This document shows positions 1 through 8,966 of a DNA stretch of 37,097 bases, one piece after another (within the stretch, counting starts at the first letter, position 1; each line of letters opens with the position of its first letter). Both the position numbers and the translations under genes were made by a program. Location of the stretch: contig JAJZYM010000018.1 of NCBI GenBank assembly GCA_021798115.1, positions 1 through 37,097 of the forward strand. Reading direction: 5' to 3'. This DNA is from Pseudomonadota bacterium. GTDB taxonomy: Bacteria > Pseudomonadota > Gammaproteobacteria > JAKAQQ01. The notes under the pieces are model-generated. The model was given only the letters and a program-made list of their open reading frames with translations, was not told where the DNA came from and searched no databases.

Positions 1-125
1 GGGACAACACGCGGATGGGGGTGACGCTGATTGTGCCGGTGGCGATGGAGGAGGGGCTGCGCTTTGCGATCCGCGAAGGCGGCCGCACCGTCGGCGCCGG
101 AGTCGTCACCAAGATCCTCAAGTGA
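1..125 (+). CDS. tuf: Elongation factor Tu, C-terminal end (partial)
   Basis: Only the last 40 codons are in the window, read from base 3 to a TGA at 123-125. EF-Tu is the GTPase that delivers aminoacyl-tRNA to the ribosome. The fragment is the end of the third beta-barrel domain and carries the near-invariant run [15 protein letters not shown], which identifies it. It ends 22 nt before rpsJ on the same strand, the usual str-to-S10 junction. The short gap leaves little room for the long rpsJ leader known from E. coli, so rpsJ is probably read through from tuf. Confidence 0.97.
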   Translation, partial: DNTRMGVTLIVPVAMEEGLRFAIREGGRTVGAGVVTKILK

Positions 126-147
126 AGACATCGGGAGAGATCGTGCC

Positions 148-459
148 GTGAGCAGTCTGCGTTTTCGCATCCGTCTCAAGTCGTTTGATCATCGTCTTCT
201 CGACGAGGCGGCCCGGCAGGTGCTTGAGGCGATCAAGAGGAGCGGAGCCATCGTGCACGGACCGATCCCGCTTCCCGTGCGCACGGAGCGGTTCACCGTC
301 CTCGTCTCGCCAAACGCCGACAAGGACGCCCGCGATCAGTATGAAATCCGTACCTACAAGCGCATCATCGACATCGTCGAGGCCTCGGACAGCACGACGG
401 ATCATCTGCGGGACATCAAGCTGCCGCATGGGATCCAGGTGGCTATCGAGACATACTGA
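148..459 (+). CDS. rpsJ: 30S ribosomal protein S10
   Basis: S10 sits in the 30S head and, as NusE, also pairs with NusB in transcription antitermination. The product is 103 aa, the family length. The motifs [24 protein letters not shown] and [10 protein letters not shown] are diagnostic. The start is a GTG at 148, chosen because it gives the canonical N-terminus and follows a purine-rich GGGAGAGA about 9 nt upstream. The C-terminal part ([16 protein letters not shown]) differs from the E. coli form but keeps the length. A 134-nt gap with a promoter separates it from rplC. Confidence 0.97.
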   Translation: MSSLRFRIRLKSFDHRLLDEAARQVLEAIKRSGAIVHGPIPLPVRTERFTVLVSPNADKDARDQYEIRTYKRIIDIVEASDSTTDHLRDIKLPHGIQVAIETY

Positions 460-488
460 GGATGCGGTTTCCCCGGCGATCGAGGGTC

Positions 489-517
489 TTGACCTGAAGC
501 CGGGGAGTGGTTATACT
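489..517 (+). promoter_or_regulatory. Sigma70-type promoter between rpsJ and rplC
   Basis: TTGACC (489-494) is followed by a 17-nt spacer and TATACT (512-517). Both hexamers match the consensus at five of six positions and the spacing is ideal. Transcription should start near 524, giving a leader of about 70 nt before rplC. This is the best promoter-like sequence I found in the ribosomal protein region. Confidence 0.7.
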
Positions 518-522
518 TAAAA

Positions 523-586
523 GCTCGCCTCGTGAGGCGGGCCGGAGCGGGGTCAATCGTAACCCTGTTCCGTCACGATTGAGGAC
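523..586 (+). promoter_or_regulatory. Foldable leader upstream of rplC
   Basis: Two stem-loops can form in the predicted leader RNA. Hairpin 1 pairs 523-530 with 535-542 (8 bp, one G-U, CGTG loop). Hairpin 2 pairs TCAATCGT (553-560) with ACGATTGA (575-582), and its 3' arm runs into the purine-rich GAGGAC (581-586) that serves as the rplC ribosome-binding site. Folding of hairpin 2 could therefore control rplC translation. In E. coli the S10 operon is autoregulated by L4 through a leader before rpsJ; a similar role here is inference. Confidence 0.5.
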
Positions 587-593
587 TTGAGTC

Positions 594-1253
594 ATGACCC
601 TGGGTCTCGTGGGCCGCAAGTGCGGCATGAGCCGTATCTACACCGACGACGGTCGGGCCGTGGCCGTGACCGTGATTGAGGTCGAACCCAACCGCGTGGT
701 GCGCTTGAAGAGCGTGGCGAGCGACGGGTACTCGGCCGTCGAGGTCACCGTAGGCACCGTTGCCGCCGACCGGCTCACAAAGCCTCTGGCCGGGCATTTC
801 GCGAAAGCCGGTGTCGACCCCGGGCCGACCCTTCTCGAGTGGCGAGTCGATCCCGAGGAGGCCGGACGCTATCCGGTGGGCAGCACGATTCCCCTCACCC
901 ACTTGCGCGTCGGACAGGACGTCGACGTCCGTGGCCGGACGCGTGGCAAGGGGTTTGCCGGAACGATCAAGCGCCACCATTTCGCCAGTCAGGACGCCAC
1001 CCACGGCAACTCCCTCTCGCACCGTGTCCCGGGCGCGATCGGGCAGCGTCAGACCCCGGGTCGCGTGTTCAAGGGCAAGCGCATGGCGGGGCACTTGGGC
1101 GACGTCAACCGCACGCAGCTCAATCTTCGTCTCGTGCGGATCGATGAGGAGCGCGGGCTTCTTTATGTGTCCGGGGCGGTCCCGGGAGCGCCCGGCACCC
1201 TCCTCAAGATCCGCCCGGCCGTTCGCCGGCCTGCGGCCGAGGAGGCGTCGTGA
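594..1253 (+). CDS. rplC: 50S ribosomal protein L3
   Basis: L3 binds 23S rRNA near the peptidyl transferase centre and is an early assembly protein. The 219-aa product begins [20 protein letters not shown], the typical L3 N-terminus. It carries the extended-loop motif [20 protein letters not shown], which in E. coli contains the glutamine methylated by PrmB. The ATG at 594 follows GAGGAC. This is the first gene behind the internal promoter at 489-517. Its TGA shares a base with the rplD ATG, so the two are probably translationally coupled. Confidence 0.98.
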   Translation: MTLGLVGRKCGMSRIYTDDGRAVAVTVIEVEPNRVVRLKSVASDGYSAVEVTVGTVAADRLTKPLAGHFAKAGVDPGPTLLEWRVDPEEAGRYPVGSTIPLTHLRVGQDVDVRGRTRGKGFAGTIKRHHFASQDATHGNSLSHRVPGAIGQRQTPGRVFKGKRMAGHLGDVNRTQLNLRLVRIDEERGLLYVSGAVPGAPGTLLKIRPAVRRPAAEEAS

Positions 1254-1876
1254 TGCGACTTCCCGTGGTGGGCGGCGCCGCCGCAACGGAGCTCGAGGTC
1301 GAGGAGACGACCTTCACGTCCGCGTTCAATGAGCCCCTGGTTCACCAGGTGGTCGTGTCGTACATGGCCGCAAGTCGCGCCGGAACGAAAGCCCAAAAAA
1401 GCCGTGCCTGCGTCCGCGGCGGCGGCCGCAAGCCGTGGAAACAGAAAGGATCGGGTCGGGCCCGCGCGGGCAGTACCCGAAGCCCCCTCTGGCGCGGCGG
1501 CGGTAAAATCTTCGCCGCCCGGCCGCGGAGCTTCGATCCCAAAGTCAACCGTAAGATGTACCGGGGCGCCATGAGAGCGATCCTTGCGGAGCTTGTCCGT
1601 CAGAAGAAGCTCACGGTGCTTGATCCTGGGGCGGTGGCCCTGAGTGCCCCCAAGACGCGTGAACTCGTCGGCCGCATCCGCAGCTGGGGGGTCGAGACGC
1701 TGTCGCTCCTTCTCGTCGTCGAAGCCCACGACGAGCGGCTGGCTCTCGCCGCGCGCAACCTGCCCGATGTCGACGTCTGCAGCGTCGAAGCGCTCGATCC
1801 CGTGCGCCTTGTGCGTTTCGAGGCGATCGCGATGACCGCACCGGCCCTGAAAAAAATCGAGGAGGCGCTTGCGTGA
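1253..1876 (+). CDS. rplD: 50S ribosomal protein L4
   Basis: L4 lines the nascent peptide exit tunnel through a long loop and represses its own operon in E. coli. The 207-aa product has the loop motif GGGRKPWKQKGSGRARAG near residues 53-70, followed by SPLWRGGG. The ATG at 1253 is preferred over a GTG three bases earlier because AGGAGG sits about 8 nt upstream of it; both choices overlap the rplC stop. The N-terminus is slightly divergent (VVGGAAATELEVEE). The last four bases overlap rplW as GTGA. Confidence 0.97.
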   Translation: MRLPVVGGAAATELEVEETTFTSAFNEPLVHQVVVSYMAASRAGTKAQKSRACVRGGGRKPWKQKGSGRARAGSTRSPLWRGGGKIFAARPRSFDPKVNRKMYRGAMRAILAELVRQKKLTVLDPGAVALSAPKTRELVGRIRSWGVETLSLLLVVEAHDERLALAARNLPDVDVCSVEALDPVRLVRFEAIAMTAPALKKIEEALA

Positions 1877-2184
1877 GTGACGACGCCCGGCTCTGGAGCG
1901 TGATCCGCGCTCCCCATGTGACCGAGAAAGCCACCCGCCTCGCCGCGGGCGGCCAGTATGTCTTTCGCGTCCGGCCCGAAGCGACCAAGGAAGAGATTCG
2001 TCGCGCTGTGGCCAAGGCTTTTGGCGTCACCGTCCTCGAGGTCAACGTTGTCCATCGCCGGGGTAAGGCCAAGCGGTTCGCCGGCCGTCTCGGTCGGCGG
2101 GTGGCCAGCAAGAAAGCCTACGTGCGCCTCGCTCCGGGGCAGCAACTCGATCTCGGCACTCCGCCCGTCGAGGCGGAGGGCTGA
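1873..2184 (+). CDS. rplW: 50S ribosomal protein L23
   Basis: L23 sits at the tunnel exit and is the docking site for trigger factor and SRP. The 103-aa product shows the L23 signature VIRAPHVTEKAT near residues 10-21 and AFGVTVLEVNVVHRRGKAKR around 50-70. It starts with a GTG whose GTGA overlaps the rplD stop, so it is likely coupled to rplD. Length is close to the E. coli protein (100 aa). Confidence 0.97.
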   Translation: MSDDARLWSVIRAPHVTEKATRLAAGGQYVFRVRPEATKEEIRRAVAKAFGVTVLEVNVVHRRGKAKRFAGRLGRRVASKKAYVRLAPGQQLDLGTPPVEAEG

Positions 2185-2199
2185 TCCAGGAAGAGCGCT

Positions 2200-3024
2200 A
2201 TGGCCACTGTCAAATCCCGACCCACCTCGCCCGGACGCCGTTTTCACGTGGAAGTCCCCCGCCCGGACCTCCACGACGGAGAGCCGTACCGTGCTCTCGT
2301 CACGCGCCTCCCGCGTCAGGGCGGACGCAACGCCCACGGACGAATCACCGTTCGCCATCGGGGCGGCGGATCGAAACGTCTCTACCGAGTGATTGATTTT
2401 CGCCGTGACAAGGACGCGATTCCTGCCCGGGTCGAGCGTCTCGAGTACGACCCCAACAGAAGCGCGCACATCGCCCTCCTGCTCTACGCCGACGGCGAGC
2501 GCCGCTACATCATCGCGCCCCAGCAGCTTGCCGTCGGGGACGAAATCCGTTCCGGAGCACAGGCGCCGATCCGTCCGGGCAACGCGCTCCCGCTCCGCAA
2601 CATCCCCGTAGGGAGCCTCGTGCACTGCATCGAAATCAAGCCCGGGCGCGGCGCGCAGCTGGCCCGCTCCGCGGGGGCCTCGGCTCAGCTCGTCGCCCGT
2701 GACGGACGCTACGCCGTCGTGCGCCTGCGCTCGGGCGAGCAGCGTCGCGTCCACGTCGAATGCCGCGCGGTGGTGGGTGAGGTGAGCAACCCCGACCACA
2801 GTCTCCGCGCCTACGGCAAGGCCGGTGCCAAACGCTGGCGTGGCATCCGTCCCACGGTGCGTGGGGTGGCCATGAACCCGGTCGACCACCCGCACGGTGG
2901 CGGCGAAGGTCGCGGCAAAGGCAACCATCCGCAGTCGCCCTGGGGTCAGCCCGCCAAGGGGTACAAGACGCGTCACAACAAGCGCACCGACGGGATGATC
3001 GTCGGCCGGCGCCGCAAGAAGTGA
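2200..3024 (+). CDS. rplB: 50S ribosomal protein L2
   Basis: L2 is essential for subunit association and peptidyl transferase activity. The 274-aa length is standard. The C-terminal motif [17 protein letters not shown] contains the conserved histidine implicated in function, and the tail [19 protein letters not shown] is typical. The N-terminal block [20 protein letters not shown] is also diagnostic. The ATG at 2200 lies 15 nt after rplW behind GGAAGAG. Confidence 0.98.
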   Translation: MATVKSRPTSPGRRFHVEVPRPDLHDGEPYRALVTRLPRQGGRNAHGRITVRHRGGGSKRLYRVIDFRRDKDAIPARVERLEYDPNRSAHIALLLYADGERRYIIAPQQLAVGDEIRSGAQAPIRPGNALPLRNIPVGSLVHCIEIKPGRGAQLARSAGASAQLVARDGRYAVVRLRSGEQRRVHVECRAVVGEVSNPDHSLRAYGKAGAKRWRGIRPTVRGVAMNPVDHPHGGGEGRGKGNHPQSPWGQPAKGYKTRHNKRTDGMIVGRRRKK

Positions 3025-3035
3025 GGAGGTAGGCC

Positions 3036-3320
3036 GTGCCGCGGTCCGTTCGCAAGGGTCCGTTCGTCGATCCGCATCTTGCCGACAAGGTCGCCAAGGC
3101 GGTGGCGAGCAAGAACAAGCGCCCGATCCAGACCTGGTCGCGACGCTCGATGGTTGTGCCTGACATGGTGGGACTCACCATTGCCGTGCACAACGGACGC
3201 CAGCACGTTCCGGTTTTCGTGACCGAGAACATGGTCGGTCACAAGCTCGGGGAGTTTGCCCCGACGCGGACGTTCAAGGGTCATCCGGCGGACAAGAAGA
3301 CGCCGGGAGCGACCAAATGA
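3036..3320 (+). CDS. rpsS: 30S ribosomal protein S19
   Basis: S19 is in the 30S head and contacts S13 and the A-site finger. The 94-aa product begins [17 protein letters not shown] and contains [19 protein letters not shown] and [18 protein letters not shown], all family signatures. The start is a GTG at 3036 behind GAGGAGGTAGG, a strong ribosome-binding site. It is followed by rplV after 17 nt. Confidence 0.97.
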   Translation: MPRSVRKGPFVDPHLADKVAKAVASKNKRPIQTWSRRSMVVPDMVGLTIAVHNGRQHVPVFVTENMVGHKLGEFAPTRTFKGHPADKKTPGATK

Positions 3321-3337
3321 CCGCCGGGGAGAGACCG

Positions 3338-3670
3338 ATGGAAACCATCGCACGCCACCGCTACGCCCGCCTTTCGCCGCAGAAGTGCCGGCTGGTGGCC
3401 GATCTTATCCGTGGCAAGAGTGTGGACGAGGCTCTGCGGGTCCTCCGTTTCTGCGAGAAGGATGCCGCGCGCATCGTTCGCAACGTGCTTGAATCGGCCG
3501 TGGCCAACGCCGAACACAATCGGGGTGCGGACGTCGATGTGCTGCGCGTCGTCCGTGTCACCGTTGACGAGGGACCGCGTCTCCGCCGCTTCCACGCCCG
3601 GGCGCGCGGCCGCTCGAACGTCATCATCAAGCGCACGTGCCACGTGACCGTGGCCGTCGACGCCCGCTGA
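3338..3670 (+). CDS. rplV: 50S ribosomal protein L22
   Basis: L22 reaches into the exit tunnel beside L4. I chose the ATG at 3338 because it gives [16 protein letters not shown] and 110 aa, the same length as E. coli L22, with GGGGAGAG about 6 nt upstream. An in-frame ATG at 3317 overlaps the rpsS stop and would add seven residues. The motif [16 protein letters not shown] at the C-terminus is typical of L22. Confidence 0.96.
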   Translation: METIARHRYARLSPQKCRLVADLIRGKSVDEALRVLRFCEKDAARIVRNVLESAVANAEHNRGADVDVLRVVRVTVDEGPRLRRFHARARGRSNVIIKRTCHVTVAVDAR

Positions 3671-3679
3671 GGTTCCCCC

Positions 3680-4390
3680 ATGGGTCAGAAGGTTCACCCC
3701 GTCGGTTTTCGTTTGGGCATCACCCACAGCTGGTCTTCGACCTGGTACGGGGAGCGACGTGATTACGTGCGTGGAGTTCGGCTGGATCACGCGATCCGCA
3801 AGAAGCTCCTGACCACCTATCCCGAAGCCCGAATCGGGCAGATCGAGATCAAGAGGACGCTCGACCCGCGCAAAGGCGATCCTCTCGACATCGTCATCCA
3901 CGCGGCCCGGCAGGGGCACCTCATCGGCAAGAAGGCCGAGTACGACAAGCGCATGGGAGATCTCCGAACCATCGTGCTCGACATCGCGCGCGCCCAGGGC
4001 GTGGTCCTCGACGACAGGAATCTCAGCATCCACATTTCCGAGATCAAAAACCCCGAGCTCGATGCGAGCCTCGTCGCCGCGGACATCGCCGATCAGATCT
4101 CGCGCCGGATCATGTACCGCCGGGCGGTGCGGCGGGCCATCGCGGGGGCGATGCAGTCCAAAGCGTTGGGCATCAAGGTGCGGGTCTCGGGCCGGCTGAA
4201 CGATGCCGAGATTGCCCGCAGCGACTGGTTCCGCGAGGGACGCATTCCGCTTCATACGCTGCGCGCCGACATCGATTACGGATTTGCCACAGCGCGGACC
4301 ACCTACGGGACCATCGGGGTCAAGGTGTGGATCTTCAACGGGGAAGAGCGTGTCCGGGCGTCGGCCCCCGCTCTCGAGGCTATGGGGTAA
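3680..4390 (+). CDS. rpsC: 30S ribosomal protein S3
   Basis: S3 forms part of the mRNA entry channel. The 236-aa product starts [17 protein letters not shown] and ends with the S3 C-terminal domain ([20 protein letters not shown], then [17 protein letters not shown]). The KH domain lies around residues 39-107. Its GxxG loop reads [12 protein letters not shown] instead of the more usual IGKKG form, a small deviation. The ATG is at 3680, 9 nt after rplV, and rplP begins 4 nt after the stop. Confidence 0.97.
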   Translation: MGQKVHPVGFRLGITHSWSSTWYGERRDYVRGVRLDHAIRKKLLTTYPEARIGQIEIKRTLDPRKGDPLDIVIHAARQGHLIGKKAEYDKRMGDLRTIVLDIARAQGVVLDDRNLSIHISEIKNPELDASLVAADIADQISRRIMYRRAVRRAIAGAMQSKALGIKVRVSGRLNDAEIARSDWFREGRIPLHTLRADIDYGFATARTTYGTIGVKVWIFNGEERVRASAPALEAMG

Positions 4391-4394
4391 GGTC

Positions 4395-4808
4395 ATGCTG
4401 CAGCCGAAACGCACGAAATACCGCAAACAGCAGAAAGGCCGCAACCGCGGGCTTGCCCAGGTGGGGAGCACGGTGGCGTTCGGCGATTTCGGACTCAAGG
4501 CTGTCTCGCGCGGACGCCTCACTGCGCGTCAGATCGAAGCCGCACGGCGAGCCATCACGCGCTACGTCCGTCGCGGGGGAAAGGTCTGGATCCGCGTCTT
4601 CCCCGACCTTCCGGTCTCGCGCAAGCCGCTTGAGGTCCGCATGGGCAGCGGCAAGGGCAACGTCGAATACTGGGTGGCGCGCATTCAGCCCGGCCGCGTC
4701 CTTTACGAAATGGAAGGGGTCAGCGAAGAGGTGGCGCGCGAGGCACTGCGGCTGGCCGCTTCCAAGCTTCCCGTCCGTACCGTCTTCGTCGCGAGGCATC
4801 TGTCGTGA
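4395..4808 (+). CDS. rplP: 50S ribosomal protein L16
   Basis: L16 organises the A-site side of the 50S subunit. The 137-aa product starts [19 protein letters not shown] and has [20 protein letters not shown] and [19 protein letters not shown], which are unmistakable for L16. The ATG at 4395 was chosen from this N-terminus, though the reading frame is open further upstream inside rpsC. The stop overlaps the rpmC GTG by four bases. Confidence 0.97.
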   Translation: MLQPKRTKYRKQQKGRNRGLAQVGSTVAFGDFGLKAVSRGRLTARQIEAARRAITRYVRRGGKVWIRVFPDLPVSRKPLEVRMGSGKGNVEYWVARIQPGRVLYEMEGVSEEVAREALRLAASKLPVRTVFVARHLS

Positions 4809-5011
4809 GTCGTGATCGCCTGCTGAACAAGACCCCCGCGGAGCTGCGGACGCTCGTGCGCGAGACCCGTCAGGCTCTCTTCCGCCTGCGCATGCAGCAC
4901 GCGGTCGGTCAGCTGCCCAAAACCCACGAGATTCGCGCCGCCCGTCGGGTCTTGGCGCTGGCCCTCACCCGGCTGAACGCCGTCCGTCCCGGCGAGGAGA
5001 AGAACCCGTGA
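4805..5011 (+). CDS. rpmC: 50S ribosomal protein L29
   Basis: L29 sits next to L23 at the tunnel exit. The 68-aa product shows [21 protein letters not shown] and the conserved helix [21 protein letters not shown]. The start GTG overlaps the rplP stop (GTGA), and its own stop overlaps rpsQ the same way. Length is slightly above the E. coli protein (63 aa). Confidence 0.95.
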   Translation: MSRDRLLNKTPAELRTLVRETRQALFRLRMQHAVGQLPKTHEIRAARRVLALALTRLNAVRPGEEKNP

Positions 5012-5307
5012 GCTCCGTTGAGTCCTCGGCCCCACGCGGCCGTGTTGGGCGCGTTGATCGCGCCCGTATGCAGAAATCCGTGATCGTCGTCGTCGAGACT
5101 CTCGTCCGCCACCCGCGTTACGGCAAGTACCTGCGGATGCGCTCACGGATCATGGCGCACGACGCCGAGGGCCGTTGCCGTGAAGGCGACCTTGTGCGCA
5201 TCGTCCCTTCGCGCAAGCGCGCCAAACGCAAGGCCTGGGACGTGGCCGAGATCGTGGCGCGGGAGCCGGACGCGGTCCCGGCTGTGCCGAAGGAGACCGT
5301 GTCGTGA
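5008..5307 (+). CDS. rpsQ: 30S ribosomal protein S17
   Basis: S17 is a primary 16S rRNA-binding OB-fold protein. The 99-aa product has the core [20 protein letters not shown] and [19 protein letters not shown]. It is longer than the usual 84-90 aa because of a short N-terminal lead and a tail ending KETVS. The usual RPLSKTKSW segment reads [16 protein letters not shown]. The GTG start overlaps rpmC and the stop overlaps rplN, so the classical S10/spc operon boundary contains no intergenic DNA. Confidence 0.95.
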   Translation: MSSVESSAPRGRVGRVDRARMQKSVIVVVETLVRHPRYGKYLRMRSRIMAHDAEGRCREGDLVRIVPSRKRAKRKAWDVAEIVAREPDAVPAVPKETVS

Positions 5308-5672
5308 TCCAGATGGAAACCGTCCTCCTGGCTGCCGACAACAGCGGTGCGAAGCGGCTGCGCTGCATCAAGGTGCTGGGCGGCTCGCACCGCCGTTACG
5401 CCGCTGTCGGTGACGTGATCAAGGTGAGTGTGGTCGAGGCCATGCCCCGCGGCAAGGTCAAGAAAGGCGAGGTCTACGACGCCCTGGTCGTCCGCACGCG
5501 CAAGGGGGTGCGGCGGCCCGACGGCTCGGTGATCCGTTTCGACACGAACGCCGCCGTGCTTCTGACCAACAAACTCGAGCCGATCGGCACCCGCGTGTTC
5601 GGCCCGGTGACGCGCGAGCTCAGGACCGAACGCTTTATGCGGATCGCGTCGCTCGCGCCCGAAGTTCTGTGA
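5304..5672 (+). CDS. rplN: 50S ribosomal protein L14
   Basis: L14 contacts the small subunit in bridge B8 and binds the silencing factor RsfS. The product is 122 aa, a common length, beginning with I-Q-M-E-T and containing [18 protein letters not shown] and [20 protein letters not shown]. The GTG at 5304 gives this N-terminus and overlaps the rpsQ stop. In E. coli this gene heads the separate spc operon; here it must be cotranscribed with S10 genes. Confidence 0.98.
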   Translation: MIQMETVLLAADNSGAKRLRCIKVLGGSHRRYAAVGDVIKVSVVEAMPRGKVKKGEVYDALVVRTRKGVRRPDGSVIRFDTNAAVLLTNKLEPIGTRVFGPVTRELRTERFMRIASLAPEVL

Positions 5673-5683
5673 GGACGTCCGTC

Positions 5684-5998
5684 ATGAATCGCATACGGCG
5701 CGGTGATGAAGTCATGGTTCTGAGCGGTCGGGACAAAGGCCGTCGCGGCACCGTCCTGCGCGTTCTCGGCGAGCGCGTGGTCGTCGAGGGCATCAACACG
5801 GTCAAAAAACACCAGCGGCCGAACCCCCAGAAAGGGGTGGCCGGCGGCATTGTCGAGCAGGAGGCCCCGCTCCACATTTCGAACGTCGCGCTCTACAACC
5901 CCGTCACGCGCAAACCCGACCGGGTGGGCTTCCGGGATCTCGCCGACGGCCGCAAAGTGCGCGTCTTCCGCTCCAACGGAGAGGTCATCGATGTCTGA
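5684..5998 (+). CDS. rplX: 50S ribosomal protein L24
   Basis: L24 initiates 50S assembly by binding the 5' part of 23S rRNA. The ATG at 5684 gives 104 aa, as in E. coli, with the KOW motif [20 protein letters not shown] near residues 6-25 and [16 protein letters not shown] after it. GAGGAC about 9 nt upstream is the binding site. An in-frame GTG at 5669 would overlap rplN but gives a non-standard N-terminus. It overlaps rplE by 8 nt. Confidence 0.96.
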   Translation: MNRIRRGDEVMVLSGRDKGRRGTVLRVLGERVVVEGINTVKKHQRPNPQKGVAGGIVEQEAPLHISNVALYNPVTRKPDRVGFRDLADGRKVRVFRSNGEVIDV

Positions 5999-6548
5999 GC
6001 GCACTTACGTTCCCCGCCTCGAACGCCTGTACCGCGAGAGCGTCGTTCCCGAGCTGCGCACGCGCTTTGGCTACGCCAATCCGATGGCGGTGCCGCACCT
6101 CGTCAAGATCACGCTCAACATGGGGGTGGGCGAGGCGGCGAGCGATCGCAAGAAGATCGAGAGCGCCGTGGCGGACCTGGCGCGCATCAGCGGGCAGAAG
6201 CCCGTCGTGACCCTGGCCCGCAAGTCCGTCGCCAGCTTCAAGATTCGTGAAGGCTGGCCGATCGGATGCAAGGTGACGCTGCGCCGGGCGCGGATGTACG
6301 AGTTTCTCGACCGGCTGATCAACGTGGCTCTTCCGCGCGTGCGTGACTTCCGTGGGCTCAACCCCCGCGGGTTCGACGGCCACGGAAACTACAGCCTCGG
6401 GATTCGCGAGCAGATCATCTTCCCCGAGATCGATTACGACAAGATCGACGTCCTCCGCGGGCTCGATGTCACCATCACCACCAGCGCCGCGAGCGACGAG
6501 GAGGCGCGTGAGCTTCTGCGCGCGTTCTCGTTCCCGCTGCGCACCTGA
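5991..6548 (+). CDS. rplE: 50S ribosomal protein L5
   Basis: L5 binds 5S rRNA together with L18 and contacts tRNA in the P site. The 185-aa product has [55 protein letters not shown] and [14 protein letters not shown] in family order. The ATG at 5991 lies inside the end of rplX behind GGAGAGG, indicating coupled translation. Confidence 0.98.
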   Translation: MSERTYVPRLERLYRESVVPELRTRFGYANPMAVPHLVKITLNMGVGEAASDRKKIESAVADLARISGQKPVVTLARKSVASFKIREGWPIGCKVTLRRARMYEFLDRLINVALPRVRDFRGLNPRGFDGHGNYSLGIREQIIFPEIDYDKIDVLRGLDVTITTSAASDEEARELLRAFSFPLRT

Positions 6549-6570
6549 CCCCGACGAGGGAGGTCCCTTC

Positions 6571-6876
6571 ATGGCCAAGCGATGCATGATCAACCGCGAA
6601 CTTCGGCGCCAGGCGCTCGCCGCCCGCTACCGGGACAAGCGTGGCACGCTCAAGAGCACCATCATCGACGCCCGCAAGAGCGACGAGGAGCGCGCCGCTG
6701 CCGTCCGGGCCCTGGCTCTCCTGCCCCGGGACAGCGCCCCCGTGCGTCAGCGCAGACGCTGCGCGCTGACCGGACGCCCCCGCGGCGTCTACCGCAAATT
6801 CGGCCTGAGTCGCCTTGTGCTCCGTGAGATTGCCATGCGTGGCGAGATCCCGGGCCTGCGCAAGTCGAGCTGGTGA
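6571..6876 (+). CDS. rpsN: 30S ribosomal protein S14, zinc-independent form
   Basis: S14 is in the 30S head. The 101-aa length equals that of E. coli S14, and there is no CxxC pair, so this is the C-minus form that does not bind zinc. The motifs [20 protein letters not shown] and IPGLRKSSW at the C-terminus are diagnostic. The ATG at 6571 follows GAGGGAGG. Confidence 0.97.
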   Translation: MAKRCMINRELRRQALAARYRDKRGTLKSTIIDARKSDEERAAAVRALALLPRDSAPVRQRRRCALTGRPRGVYRKFGLSRLVLREIAMRGEIPGLRKSSW

Positions 6877-6886
6877 GGGCCCGCCG

Positions 6887-7282
6887 ATGACCGTGAGCGA
6901 TCCCCTGGCCGATCTTTTGACGCGGATCCGAAACGCCCAGATGCGCGGGCACGAGACCCTGACGGTCGCCGCCTCACGTCTGCGCCGCGCGCTCCTCGAC
7001 GTGCTTCTGGCCGAGGGGTATCTCGACGCCGTCGACGAGACCGAGGACGGGGGTTTCCCTGCCCTCAAGGTGCGCCTCCGCTACCGCGAGGGGCGTCCCG
7101 CGATCCGCCGTCTCAAGCGGGTGAGTCGGCCGGGTCTTCGGATCTACCGCCGCCGCCGGGATCTCCCCCACGTGCTCAACGGCTACGGGATTTGCATCGT
7201 CTCGACCTCGCGCGGTGTCATGAGCGACCGCGACGCCCGCGCCCAGGGGCTGGGGGGCGAGGTTCTGTGCATCGTCGCCTGA
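6887..7282 (+). CDS. rpsH: 30S ribosomal protein S8
   Basis: S8 is a central-domain 16S rRNA binder and in E. coli represses the spc genes. The 131-aa product has SDPLADLLTRIRNAQMRGHE at the N-terminus and NGYGICIVSTSRGVMSDRDA near the C-terminus. The ATG at 6887 lies 10 nt after rpsN. Confidence 0.97.
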   Translation: MTVSDPLADLLTRIRNAQMRGHETLTVAASRLRRALLDVLLAEGYLDAVDETEDGGFPALKVRLRYREGRPAIRRLKRVSRPGLRIYRRRRDLPHVLNGYGICIVSTSRGVMSDRDARAQGLGGEVLCIVA

Positions 7283-7299
7283 GTCCGGAGGAATAAGCC

Positions 7300-7833
7300 A
7301 TGTCCCGCGTCGCCCGCATGCCGATCCCGGTTCCCAAGGGGGTCGAGGTGTCGATCGAGCCCGGTCGCGTTCGCGCGAAGGGCCCGAAAGGAAGTCTTGG
7401 GCTCGACGTTCCGCCCGTCGTCTCGCTCGAACGCGAGGGCGATGTCCTTCACATCCGCTGGGTCCCCGAACCCCGCCGGAACGTGGCCCTTGCCGGCACG
7501 ATGAGAGCGCTTCTCGCCAATCTCGTGCGTGGGGTCTCCGTGGGTTTCGAGAAGAAACTGGAACTCTCGGGCGTGGGCTTCCGTGCCCAGGTCCAGGGGC
7601 GCCAGCTGCAGCTGGCCCTCGGTTTTTCCCATCCTGTCGTGTATCCGATCCCCGAGGGGATCACGGTCGAGACCCCGTCGCAGACCGAGATCATCGTGCG
7701 CGGTGCCGACCGCCAACGGGTGGGCCAGGTGGCCGCGGAGCTTCGGGCGCTGCGTCGCCCCGACCCTTACAAGGGCAAGGGTGTCCGCTACGCCGGCGAG
7801 AAGATCGTCCTCAAAGAGACGAAGAAGAAGTGA
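7300..7833 (+). CDS. rplF: 50S ribosomal protein L6
   Basis: L6 lies near the factor-binding site of the 50S subunit. The 177-aa product has KGPKGSLGLDVP in the first domain and LSGVGFRAQVQGRQLQLALG, then the C-terminal signature RPDPYKGKGVRYAGEKI. The ATG at 7300 follows the strong site GGAGGAATAAGCC. Confidence 0.97.
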   Translation: MSRVARMPIPVPKGVEVSIEPGRVRAKGPKGSLGLDVPPVVSLEREGDVLHIRWVPEPRRNVALAGTMRALLANLVRGVSVGFEKKLELSGVGFRAQVQGRQLQLALGFSHPVVYPIPEGITVETPSQTEIIVRGADRQRVGQVAAELRALRRPDPYKGKGVRYAGEKIVLKETKKK

Positions 7834-7855
7834 GAACCGTGAGGAGTTGCCGACC

Positions 7856-8215
7856 ATGAGCATCAACCGTTTCGAACAGCGCGCCCGTCGGGCACGCAAG
7901 ACCCGTGCGGTCATCGCCCGCGGGACACGCGTGCGCCTCACGGTGCACCGCAGCGCCCGCCACATCTACGCCCAGATCTTCACCCCGCGCGGCGAACGCG
8001 TGCTCGTCCAAGCCTCGACGCTGGACAAGGAACTGCGCGACGCGACGGCCGGAGTGAACAAGACCGCGGCGGCGAGCGCCGTCGGCCAGGTGCTGGCCGC
8101 CCGCGCCCTGGCGCAAGGGATCACCGCCGTGGCTTTCGACCGCAGTGGTTTCCGTTACCACGGCCGCGTCCGTGCCCTCGCCGAAGCGGCCCGTACGGCC
8201 GGTCTTCAGTTCTGA
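7856..8215 (+). CDS. rplR: 50S ribosomal protein L18
   Basis: L18 binds 5S rRNA with L5. The 119-aa product shows [30 protein letters not shown] and [20 protein letters not shown], the family core and C-terminus. The ATG at 7856 follows GTGAGGAG; the frame is open further upstream inside rplF but that part is not L18-like. Confidence 0.97.
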   Translation: MSINRFEQRARRARKTRAVIARGTRVRLTVHRSARHIYAQIFTPRGERVLVQASTLDKELRDATAGVNKTAAASAVGQVLAARALAQGITAVAFDRSGFRYHGRVRALAEAARTAGLQF

Positions 8216-8244
8216 CCGTGCCGTCCCAGCAGGAGAAACGAGCG

Positions 8245-8754
8245 ATGACAGCGACAAATGTAGAGACGAGGGACGAGCCCCGCGAGAAACTGGTGGCCGT
8301 CAACCGTGTGGCCAAGGTTGTCAAGGGCGGGCGGCGCTTCGCTTTCGGCGCGCTCCTCGTCGTCGGTGACGAGCGGGGGCGGATCGGGGTGGGCTATGGC
8401 AAGGCCCGCGAGGTCTCGCTCGCCATCCAAAAAGCGAAGGCGGCGGCGCAGAAGACCATGGTGCGTGTCCCGCTCCACGGCAACACCGTGCCGTACGCCG
8501 TCTGGGGCGAGCACGGCTCGACCCGCGTCTACATCCAACCGGCTTCGCAGGGCACCGGACTGATCGCCGGGGGCGCGATGCGTGCCGTCTTCGAGATGCT
8601 GGGGATCCGCAACGTCTTGGCCAAGGCGATGGGCTCGCGCAACCCGCACAACGTCGTGCGGGCAACGCTCGACGCCCTTGCCCAGCTCGAATCTCCGCGC
8701 CGTATCGCCGCCCGTCGCGGACTTCCCGCCGAGCGTCTGCGGGTGGCCCGATGA
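8245..8754 (+). CDS. rpsE: 30S ribosomal protein S5
   Basis: S5 is at the mRNA entry site and affects decoding accuracy. The 169-aa product has [19 protein letters not shown], the site of E. coli spectinomycin-resistance changes, and [21 protein letters not shown] chose the ATG at 8245, about 10 nt after AGGAG, because it gives near-standard length. A GTG at 8218 in frame would add nine residues. The last four bases overlap rpmD as ATGA. Confidence 0.97.
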   Translation: MTATNVETRDEPREKLVAVNRVAKVVKGGRRFAFGALLVVGDERGRIGVGYGKAREVSLAIQKAKAAAQKTMVRVPLHGNTVPYAVWGEHGSTRVYIQPASQGTGLIAGGAMRAVFEMLGIRNVLAKAMGSRNPHNVVRATLDALAQLESPRRIAARRGLPAERLRVAR

Positions 8755-8966
8755 GCGCCGCTTCCGCCCCCGCCGCGCGGGTTCGCGTCACGCTCGTGCG
8801 CAGCCTGGCCAAACGCACCTCCCGTCAGCGCGCCTGCGTGCGCGGGTTGGGCCTTCGCCGGCTTCATCATTCCGTCGAGGTGAACGCCACCCCGGAAAAC
8901 CTCGGGATGATTCGGGCCGTCGGCTACCTTCTGCGCATTGAGGAGATCGGCCATGCGTCTGAATGA
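8751..8966 (+). CDS. rpmD: 50S ribosomal protein L30
   Basis: L30 is a small 50S protein found in a subset of bacteria. The 71-aa product has the L30 pattern [39 protein letters not shown] and [14 protein letters not shown]. An N-terminal lead of about ten residues ([10 protein letters not shown]) makes it longer than the 59-aa E. coli form. The start overlaps rpsE by four bases and the end overlaps rplO by 14. Confidence 0.95.
   Translation: MSAASAPAARVRVTLVRSLAKRTSRQRACVRGLGLRRLHHSVEVNATPENLGMIRAVGYLLRIEEIGHASE

Noticed and set aside
1600-2976. Long minus-strand open frame (458 codons) across rplD-rplW-rplB
   Set aside because: It is the shadow of high-GC genes on the other strand. The translation is Arg/Ala/Gly-rich without family motifs, and all three plus-strand genes are certain.
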